A DNA stretch of 5,894 bases from Kofleriaceae bacterium (lineage in GTDB: Bacteria > Myxococcota_A > Polyangia > Haliangiales > Haliangiaceae). Within the stretch, counting starts at the first letter, position 1. Each line of letters begins with the position of its first letter. Both the position numbers and the translations under genes were made by a program. Positions 1-5,894 of this stretch are shown in pieces. The notes below the pieces were generated by a model that saw nothing but the letters and a program-made list of their open reading frames with translations, searched no databases and had not been told where the DNA came from. The stretch covers positions 1-5,894 of the forward strand of contig JAHEAK010000357.1 of the NCBI GenBank assembly GCA_024642805.1, written 5' to 3'.

Positions 1-1
1 C

Positions 2-424
2 TCCGATCTGATCGCGTTGGCGGAAGACGACTCGACCGGCTCCGATCCCGGGGTGCGAATTCGGGCCCTGCGTGCCCTGGGCCAATATCAGCTGAGCCCG
101 GATCGAGCCCTGGCCAGCGCGGCCCTCCGAGTTGGCATCACGGAATTCTCTCGGGCCACCCAGGGCACCGATCTGCTCTTTTTGCGCTCGAGCCTCCTGT
201 CGTTGGCCCAGCTTGACGGCCCGGCCAGCGTCCCGGACCTGGTCCTGCTGCTGTCCCATGAGAGCAGGGATATCCGCGCGGCAGCGGCACAAGGCCTTGG
301 AATTACAGGGTCTTTGACGGCAGCCCAGCCCTTGCGCGACCGAGCTCTCATCGAGCAAGAGGCCCAGGTGGCGCTGGCCATCGCCGATGCCCTCTTCGAA
401 ATCGACCGCGCCAACGGCTTGTAG
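2..424 (+). CDS. HEAT-repeat protein, C-terminal fragment (5' end outside window)
   Basis: The frame is open from the left edge of the window to the TAG at 422-424, so about 140 C-terminal residues are visible. A TTG at 17 could be read as a start, but the frame continues upstream of it in the same style, so this is the tail of a longer gene. The protein is rich in Ala and Leu and built from repeated helix pairs, for example around VRIRALRALGQY, a middle segment with SVPDLVLLLSHESRDIRAAA, and a last segment ending near DALFEIDRANGL. The pattern of Asp-x-x-Val/Ile-Arg-x-x-Ala-Ala is typical of HEAT or PBS-lyase-type HEAT repeats, which form alpha-solenoid scaffolds for protein binding. No catalytic motif is visible and the partner cannot be inferred. 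A 171-bp gap separates it from the kinase, so cotranscription is uncertain. Confidence 0.8.
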   Translation, partial: SDLIALAEDDSTGSDPGVRIRALRALGQYQLSPDRALASAALRVGITEFSRATQGTDLLFLRSSLLSLAQLDGPASVPDLVLLLSHESRDIRAAAAQGLGITGSLTAAQPLRDRALIEQEAQVALAIADALFEIDRANGL

Positions 425-443
425 AGCCAGGGGTCGTCGAAAT

Positions 444-458
444 TGGCCTACCAGCTGC
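444..458 (+). promoter_or_regulatory. Possible sigma-54 (-24/-12) element upstream of the kinase
   Basis: The sequence TGGCCTACCAGCTGC carries the invariant GG-N10-GC spacing of sigma-54 promoters, with TGGC at 444-447 and CTGC at 455-458 (consensus TGGCACG-N4-TTGC). The AC and G after TGGC do not match, so the site is only partial. It is noted because a sigma-54 activator is encoded 2.4 kb away. GC-rich DNA yields such matches by chance. Confidence 0.2.
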
Positions 459-481
459 CCGGCCCCGGCGAAGTAATTCTC

Positions 482-511
482 TAGACCGGGCGCCTCCGCC
501 GATCGTAAAAT
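482..511 (+). promoter_or_regulatory. Possible housekeeping (sigma-70-type) promoter of the kinase gene
   Basis: TAGACC at 482-487 (four of six matches to TTGACA) is followed after 18 bp by TAAAAT at 506-511 (five of six matches to TATAAT). The -10 candidate lies in the only AT-rich patch (about 506-514) of this GC-rich gap. Transcription would begin near 518-520 and leave a leader of roughly 77 nt before the ATG at 596. This is a motif call only. Confidence 0.35.
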
Positions 512-520
512 TAACGGTCT
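483..520. repeat. Inverted repeat flanking the candidate promoter
   Basis: AGACCG at 483-488 and CGGTCT at 515-520 are perfect 6-bp inverted copies, 26 bp apart. They overlap the candidate -35 element and the predicted transcription start, which is where a dimeric repressor or activator could sit. A 6-bp match is short enough to arise by chance. Confidence 0.25.
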
Positions 521-554
521 GGGCGAACTCTCCGCGTGGCGGCGATCGTCCTGT

Positions 555-572
555 CCTTAGTTTCCTTAGTTT
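555..572 (+). repeat. Tandem 9-bp repeat in the kinase leader
   Basis: CCTTAGTTT occurs twice head to tail (555-563 and 564-572), followed by further T residues. It lies 24 bp before the preferred ATG at 596 and is T-rich in an otherwise GC-rich region. If the gene started at the GTG at 536 the repeat would instead encode part of a hydrophobic N-terminus. A role as a leader or regulatory element is inference. Confidence 0.6.
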
Positions 573-595
573 TTTGCGGCACCCCACCGGCTCCC

Positions 596-2938
596 ATGGC
601 CCGCTGCCCTCTCTGCAAGACTCCATATCCAGATGGCGTAAGCGTCTGTAAGATTGATGGCACTCGTCTGGCCGTCGAGAGAACTGCGTCCGTGTTGCTG
701 CCCAGTATCGAGGCCCGCAACAACCACACCCAGGGCCTGAGCGAATCCGATTTACAGCCCTTGGCCTCGCGCGAGCGGAGGCCGGCCGGCAAAGGTCGCG
801 CGCCCGGTGGCGGGCTGGCCTCGCTGACCGAGGACGTGACCACCGCCGCCAAGCCCGACGCGCTGGCGGCTCGGGCCCGTGGCCACGAAGATCCGCCGCG
901 CATCGCCACCGGTTCGGGCACCGTCGCGCCAACCAGCAAACAAAAGGACAACTGGTCAGCGCCCTTCGTCGACGCCGCGCCCGGTGGTCTGGATAGCCAA
1001 AACTCTGACGAGTGGGTCGGTCGCACCCTCGGCTCGTACAAGCTCATCTCGATCCTCGGCAAGGGCGGCATGGGTTGTGTGTATCGCGCCGAGCACACCA
1101 AGCTCGGCCGCGAAGTCGCGCTCAAAGTGCTGCGCTCCGACTACGCCAAGCGTCGCGATGCCGTCGCTCGCTTCTTTCAGGAGGCGCGCTCGGTCAACAA
1201 GGTTCGTCACCGCAACATCGTCGACATCACGGATCTCGTCGAGCTCGACGCCGGCATCGTCTTCATCATCATGGAGTACCTGGAGGGCACCAGCCTTACC
1301 AAGGTCATGCGCTCTGGCAGCTCTGTCGACGCCGTGCGCGCGCTGAGCATCCTGGTGCAAATCTGTGATGGCCTGGCGGCCGCGCACTCGGTCGGTATCG
1401 TTCACCGCGATCTCAAACCCGACAACATCATCGTCTGCAAAGAGGGCGACAAGGACCTGGTCAAGCTCCTCGACTTCGGCGTCGCCAAGCTGCTCGACAA
1501 GGACGAGGACGACGACATCGGTCTGATGACGGTGGCGGGCTCGGTGGTTGGAACGCCAGCCTTCATGTCGCCGGAGCAAGCCGGTGGTCTGCAAGTCGAT
1601 GGTCGCGCTGACATCTACTCGCTTGGCGCCATCATGTACGAAATGTTCGCAAGGCAGCCGCTCTTCCGCGGCAAGTCCTTCGGCGAGTTCGTGCGCATGC
1701 ACCTCAACGACAAGCCGACGCCACCATCGCAAACCCCAGGTGGGCGCGACATTCACCCGCGCGTCGAAGAAGTCATCATGATGTGTCTGGAGAAGAGCCC
1801 CGATGCTCGCTTCCAGACCGCTCAGGAGATGCGTACCGAGCTTCTCTCCTTGCTCGCCACTCTTGAGACCGGCGGCGAGATGACTGCGCACCTCGAGCAA
1901 CATCGACAGAGCGCCATGCCCATCGGCGAGGCCATGCCCAAGCGGGCGGTGGCTGCTGCTGCACCGGTGTTGCCACGCCTACCTGTTGCCAAGGAATCAC
2001 CGGCCATGGCCGCCGCGCAGGTGCCGGCCTTCTATCGACTTCCCGCGGAGCCAAGCGACGAGTTCACCGAGCGACCCAGCGAGCAAGTGCTGGTGAGTCA
2101 CTCATCGGAGGCCATGGCCAACTCGGGGTACGGCGCACACCCATCCGGTCCGCAGCCGCTCTACACGCCCAACGCGGCCTACCCACCCGGAACGCCCATG
2201 CCCCTGCCGGGCTACAGCGAAACCAACATGCGCTTTCAGGGCGTCACCAACACCGCTGTGCGCGCACCCGCGCGACGCAACTATCGAGGTGTTGGACTCG
2301 GGCTTGGCATCGGGTTGGCGGCAATCATCGCTCTGGTGGTGGCAACAGGGTCCAAAGATCCAAAACCTGGCAATGATCAAGCAGGCACCGCGGAGGCGCC
2401 AGCGGCCACCCTCGACACCGATCCAGCACCCGCTTCCGACGAGGCCGAGGCCGAGACTCGAGCCGGCGGCGTCATTGTGCCAACGGTGACACCGCCTCCA
2501 GGCAAGCGCGTCATCGTGGTCGCGCTCAGCTCAGAGCCGAGCGCAAAGGTCTTCGCGGTTGGCGCGGTCTCGCCGGTGTGCCAGAGCACGCCATGCGATC
2601 TGCGCATCGATACCGCAGACGGCGGCTCCGCCAATCGTCGCGACTACATCCTGCGCAGTCCCGACCACCTGGATTCGACCATCACTATCAACCTGCGCGC
2701 TCCACGAGACGAAGTCTTCGTCACCTTGGATCCGATCAACAAGAAGACCGACCCTCTGCTCGTAGCGCCCATCGAACACGTCAAGAGCACCGGCCCCAAG
2801 AACCCTGCGACGCCCGACGGCGACAAACCCATTCGCAAACAGAACAACACCAAGGTCGAGAAGAAGCCGAAGTGCAAAGCCAGCGCTCAAGACACCTTCA
2901 ATCCTTTTGGTGAAGACGAAGAACCCTGCGCGCGCTGA
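596..2938 (+). CDS. Receptor-type serine/threonine protein kinase (zinc ribbon - kinase - TM - PEGA-like)
   Basis: A 780-residue Hanks-type kinase that transfers phosphate from ATP to Ser/Thr of unknown targets. Residues 4-23 resemble a zinc ribbon (C4, C7, C18, then D21-G22). The kinase domain spans about 148-410: Gly loop GKGGMG 155-160, ATP-binding K177, catalytic HRDLKPDN 270-277 with D272, DFG 293-295, SPE 325-327 and structural D339, so it should be active. The activation loop has an acidic run (301-307). A Pro/Ala-rich linker follows, then basic residues before one TM helix (about 565-584), placing the kinase in the cytoplasm. The outer part contains a PEGA-like beta domain (about 639-715) with C662 and C667, and a tail with C760 and C778. 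I chose ATG 596 because homologous zinc ribbons usually start just before the first CxxC. An in-frame GTG at 536 would add 20 hydrophobic residues. Neither start has a good ribosome binding site. The gene converges on the response regulator. Confidence 0.93.
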   Translation: MARCPLCKTPYPDGVSVCKIDGTRLAVERTASVLLPSIEARNNHTQGLSESDLQPLASRERRPAGKGRAPGGGLASLTEDVTTAAKPDALAARARGHEDPPRIATGSGTVAPTSKQKDNWSAPFVDAAPGGLDSQNSDEWVGRTLGSYKLISILGKGGMGCVYRAEHTKLGREVALKVLRSDYAKRRDAVARFFQEARSVNKVRHRNIVDITDLVELDAGIVFIIMEYLEGTSLTKVMRSGSSVDAVRALSILVQICDGLAAAHSVGIVHRDLKPDNIIVCKEGDKDLVKLLDFGVAKLLDKDEDDDIGLMTVAGSVVGTPAFMSPEQAGGLQVDGRADIYSLGAIMYEMFARQPLFRGKSFGEFVRMHLNDKPTPPSQTPGGRDIHPRVEEVIMMCLEKSPDARFQTAQEMRTELLSLLATLETGGEMTAHLEQHRQSAMPIGEAMPKRAVAAAAPVLPRLPVAKESPAMAAAQVPAFYRLPAEPSDEFTERPSEQVLVSHSSEAMANSGYGAHPSGPQPLYTPNAAYPPGTPMPLPGYSETNMRFQGVTNTAVRAPARRNYRGVGLGLGIGLAAIIALVVATGSKDPKPGNDQAGTAEAPAATLDTDPAPASDEAEAETRAGGVIVPTVTPPPGKRVIVVALSSEPSAKVFAVGAVSPVCQSTPCDLRIDTADGGSANRRDYILRSPDHLDSTITINLRAPRDEVFVTLDPINKKTDPLLVAPIEHVKSTGPKNPATPDGDKPIRKQNNTKVEKKPKCKASAQDTFNPFGEDEEPCAR

Positions 2939-2998
2939 GGACGCCGGCGCCTGGCTCCCTTTGGTGAAGACGAAGCCTGCGCGCCGAGGACGCCGGCG
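2903..2998 (+). repeat. Imperfect direct repeat of the kinase 3' end
   Basis: Copy 1 (2903-2949, 47 bp) covers the last kinase codons, its TGA stop and 11 bp beyond. Copy 2 (2958-2998, 41 bp) lies 8 bp downstream. They share blocks such as GGTGAAGACGAAG, CCTGCGCGC and GAGGACGCCGGCG, and differ by a few small indels plus about one substitution. In the kinase frame copy 1 reads PFGEDEEPCAR-stop and copy 2 reads PFGEDEACAPR. Where copy 1 has the TGA, copy 2 has CGA and stays open to a TAG at 3041-3043. This looks like a short tandem duplication across the stop codon. Confidence 0.85.
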
Positions 2999-3038
2999 TA
3001 CGTCCAGGCCTACGGGCTACTCTGCCCGGCTCGGCGCG
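2980..3038. terminator. Possible hairpin between the convergent genes
   Basis: CGCGCCGAG at 2980-2988 pairs perfectly with CTCGGCGCG at 3030-3038 (9 bp, 41-nt loop). An inner 5-bp stem, CGGGC at 3013-3017 with GCCCG at 3024-3028, has a 6-nt loop. The structure lies between the kinase stop and the response-regulator stop and could help end transcription in both directions. There is no T tract on either strand and the outer loop is long, so a classical intrinsic terminator is not supported. Confidence 0.25.
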
Positions 3039-3039
3039 G

Positions 3040-4416
<1,377 letters not shown>

Positions 4417-4517
4417 AGCATCACTGCCGGCCTGGGACGAAGGGCAAGTGCGCCAAAGCCCCCTAGCAACGCGGCGAAGTTGACGGAGACATGTCAGGGG
4501 AATACCGTCGGTCTGCG
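4417..4517. promoter_or_regulatory. Divergent intergenic region, response regulator / Pal-like gene
   Basis: About 100 bp between two divergent starts must hold the 5' control signals of both genes, or 74 bp if the Pal-like gene starts at 4491. A TTGACG at 4480-4485 resembles a -35 box for the rightward gene, but only poor -10 candidates (such as AATACC at 4501) follow, and with too short a spacer. I find no GG-N10-GC sigma-54 element here with TGGC/TTGC-like flanks on either strand, and no clear inverted repeat. Ribosome-binding signals are weak: GGAG at 4485-4488 is only 2 nt before ATG 4491, and AGGGGA at 4496-4501 is 16 nt before ATG 4518. Confidence 0.5.
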
Positions 4518-5291
4518 ATGCGTTATCAGTCCGCAAAGGCTCCTTTGCTCTTCCTCTTGCTCTTGTTTGCGTCGGGCTTTGCCCTGACGGGCTGTCCAGA
4601 CAAGAAGCCGAAATTCCCAAACTGCGGTTCCGACAAGGACTGCAAAGATGGCCAGCACTGCTTCAACAAGCACTGCTCACAGTGCAGCGAGGATTCGCAC
4701 TGCAAGAGCTTCGAGACCTGCAATGGCGGCACCTGTACCGTGCGTCCCGGCATGTGCAACGACAAGAGCGACTGCACCGCTGGTCAGATCTGCGTCAACA
4801 ACACCTGCACGGCCTGTAGCGATGACTCGCAGTGCGGCGCCGACTCGCGTTGTTCCAATGGCGCCTGTCTCGCCCGCGGCGCCTGTAAGGTCGACGAGGA
4901 CTGTCAGGACGACGAAGACTGCGTCAATGGCACCTGCAAAGGCGCAGACGGTGGTGATGTCGGTGACGCTAGCTGCCAGCTCGAGAGTGTGTACTTCGGC
5001 TTCGACGAGTTTTCGATTCCAGAGAGCGCGCAGGAGTCCATGCAGTCCAACACGCAATGCCTACAAGAGTCACCCGAGCGCAAAGTCATGCTCGAAGGGC
5101 ACACCGATGACGTTGGCACCGATGAGTACAACATCGCCTTGAGTGAAAAACGCGGCCGCAGCGTCGCTGATTTCTTGGCGCGACTTGGCATCGACCCCGC
5201 ACGCCTGCGCGTCGTACCCAAGGGCGAGACCGAAGCAAGTGCAACCGACGAGAGTGGCCGCTCCCAAGAGCGTCGCGTCGATTTCAAATAG
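4518..5291 (+). CDS. Pal-like OmpA-domain lipoprotein with five Cys-rich repeats
   Basis: A 257-residue predicted outer-membrane lipoprotein. The signal peptide MRYQSAKAPLLFLLLLF... ends in lipobox LTGC with lipidated C26. Residues 36-140 hold five exact 18-residue modules C-x5-C-x5-C-x4-C, giving 20 cysteines. An acidic, Gly-rich linker leads to an OmpA/Pal C-terminal domain (about 153-257). Its features are VYFGFDEFSI, EGHTDDVGTDEYNIALSEKR and a final ERRVDF. D197 and R212 match the Asp and Arg that bind diaminopimelate in OmpA-family proteins. Extra cysteines C153 and C181 may form a disulfide in this domain. The likely role is a peptidoglycan anchor, as in Pal, with an added disulfide-rich spacer or binding region of unknown function. 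An in-frame ATG at 4491 would add nine residues, and ribosome-binding signals do not decide between them. A CpoB-like gene follows within 11 bp, which supports the Pal assignment. It might instead be a lineage-specific OmpA lipoprotein distinct from the main Pal. Confidence 0.9.
   Translation: MRYQSAKAPLLFLLLLFASGFALTGCPDKKPKFPNCGSDKDCKDGQHCFNKHCSQCSEDSHCKSFETCNGGTCTVRPGMCNDKSDCTAGQICVNNTCTACSDDSQCGADSRCSNGACLARGACKVDEDCQDDEDCVNGTCKGADGGDVGDASCQLESVYFGFDEFSIPESAQESMQSNTQCLQESPERKVMLEGHTDDVGTDEYNIALSEKRGRSVADFLARLGIDPARLRVVPKGETEASATDESGRSQERRVDFK
4623..4937 (+). repeat. Array encoding five 18-residue Cys modules
   Basis: The five protein modules occupy residues 36-53, 56-73, 80-97, 100-117 and 123-140 of the Pal-like protein. 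Every one keeps the spacing C-x5-C-x5-C-x4-C, with a recurring C-x-D-x-D/S/Q-C start and a V/S-N-G/N-T/A-C end. Linkers alternate short and long (2, 6, 2 and 5 residues). The DNA copies have diverged clearly, so this is an old, selected protein repeat and not a recent tandem duplication. Confidence 0.9.
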
Positions 5292-5302
5292 CCGTGAAGC
5301 GT

Positions 5303-5894
5303 ATGAAGAACACCAACGAGAACACCCAGCCTGTGTGGATGAATCTGGCGGCCCTGGCCTTGAGCGCGCAGCTAGGTGCTTGTTTCTGGGTGACCACCAA
5401 GCACGAGGGCGAGACCCTGCGCCGAGACGTCAACCGCATTGACGAGTCCGTCAGCAAGCAGGAGGCATCCCTGGGCACCAGTGTGCAGAAGCTCAAGAGC
5501 ACCCTCGAAGAAGCCAGCACCTTGCTCGCGCGCAACAGCGCCGACCTGGGCGCACAGTTCGACGAGCTCGAGAACGAGAATGCCCGCCTAACCGGCCTGG
5601 TCATGGAAGCCAAGCGCTACACCGATGAGGTCTTTACCCAGGTCCAGAAGTTCGAAAAGCGCATCGAGGATCTCGAAGCCAGACTCGGCGAGGTCGAGGG
5701 CAAGACCAACGCACCCGTCGCCGTGGCGCAGACCGCCGACGAGCTCTACGCGGAGGGCATGGAGGCCTACAACGCCAACGACTACAACAAGGCCCGCGAG
5801 ACCTTCCGCAAGCTGGTCATCAAGTTTCCCGGTCACGCCAAGGCTGATGACGCGCAGTTCAAGCGTGGCGAGGCCTACTTCGTCCAGAAGGACT
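5303..5894 (+). CDS. CpoB/YbgF-like coiled-coil and TPR lipoprotein (3' end outside window)
   Basis: The frame is open to the right edge, giving 197 visible residues. A hydrophobic segment ends in lipobox LGAC with C27, so the protein is predicted to be lipidated. Residues about 35-132 are rich in Glu, Lys, Leu and Ala with heptad-like spacing, a long coiled coil. A short linker (134-144) leads to a TPR starting at about 145, containing ELYAEGMEAYNANDYNKA and FRKLVIKFPGHAKADDAQ, and cut within the next helix. Coiled coil followed by TPR is the CpoB (YbgF) architecture. In E. coli that protein is periplasmic, binds TolA and links Tol-Pal to peptidoglycan synthesis. The gene begins 11 bp after the Pal-like stop, so the two are probably cotranscribed. 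A GTG at 5294, 2 bp after that stop, is an alternative start adding three residues. No strong ribosome binding site is seen, which would fit translational coupling. Confidence 0.85.
   Translation, partial: MKNTNENTQPVWMNLAALALSAQLGACFWVTTKHEGETLRRDVNRIDESVSKQEASLGTSVQKLKSTLEEASTLLARNSADLGAQFDELENENARLTGLVMEAKRYTDEVFTQVQKFEKRIEDLEARLGEVEGKTNAPVAVAQTADELYAEGMEAYNANDYNKARETFRKLVIKFPGHAKADDAQFKRGEAYFVQKD

Noticed and set aside
455..475. GC-rich stretch after the HEAT gene as a terminator hairpin
   Set aside because: The CCGG/CCGG halves leave a 2-nt loop and no T tract follows, so no stable intrinsic terminator is supported.
536..595. Upstream GTG start for the kinase adding a hydrophobic 20-residue N-terminus resembling a signal or lipoprotein peptide
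   Set aside because: It lacks basic n-region residues and a proper lipobox (LVFC has Phe before Cys). It would place a zinc ribbon and kinase domain behind an export signal, and there is no ribosome binding site. The ATG at 596 fits the family.
956..1903. Long open frame on the minus strand inside the kinase gene (315 codons)
   Set aside because: It is antisense to the conserved kinase domain. Its composition (many Val, Asp, Glu, Ala, His) is what GC-rich codons yield when read in reverse, and it has no recognisable domain.
4480..4506. TTGACG as a -35 box for the Pal-like operon
   Set aside because: No acceptable -10 box lies 16-18 bp downstream. The nearest AATACC is too close and a poor match.
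4417..4620. N-terminal extension of the response regulator to an ATG at 4620
   Set aside because: The extra 68 residues have no domain character, precede a normal receiver start, and run antisense over the promoter and signal peptide of the Pal-like gene.

Overview
The window reads as a piece of a GC-rich myxobacterium-like chromosome (Myxococcota / former Deltaproteobacteria). This is inferred from style, not from a database match. The clues are a membrane Ser/Thr kinase with an N-terminal zinc-ribbon-like segment and a periplasmic PEGA-like tail, an NtrC-type sigma-54 activator, an OmpA/Pal lipoprotein carrying regular Cys-rich repeats, and a HEAT-repeat protein. I see no tRNA, rRNA, CRISPR array, insertion sequence or phage gene.

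Layout. (1) 2-424 (+): the C-terminal end of a HEAT-repeat protein that enters from the left. (2) 425-595: a leader region holding weak promoter candidates and short repeats. (3) 596-2938 (+): a complete receptor-type Ser/Thr protein kinase. (4) 2939-3039: a convergent intergenic gap containing an imperfect second copy of the kinase's 3' end. (5) 3040-4416 (-): a complete response regulator with receiver, AAA+ sigma-54 activator and Fis-type HTH domains. (6) 4417-4517: a short divergent intergenic region. (7) 4518-5291 (+): a Pal-like lipoprotein with five 18-residue Cys modules before its OmpA domain. (8) 5303-5894 (+): the start of a CpoB/YbgF-like coiled-coil and TPR protein with a lipobox, cut by the window end.

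How the genes may work together. The Pal-like and CpoB-like genes are tightly spaced and repeat the pal-cpoB order of the Tol-Pal envelope locus, so they are probably one operon acting at the outer membrane and peptidoglycan. The sigma-54 response regulator is transcribed divergently from them. The kinase has a cytoplasmic catalytic domain and a Cys-containing periplasmic tail, and it converges on the regulator. The arrangement suggests envelope sensing and regulation, but no regulatory link is demonstrated by the sequence. No histidine kinase, TolQ, TolR, TolA or TolB is in the window.

The most unusual points are the exact C-x5-C-x5-C-x4-C array in the Pal-like lipoprotein, the in-frame near-duplicate of the kinase C-terminus just past its stop codon, and the predicted lipidation of the CpoB-like protein. 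I do not see a clearly new multi-gene system.
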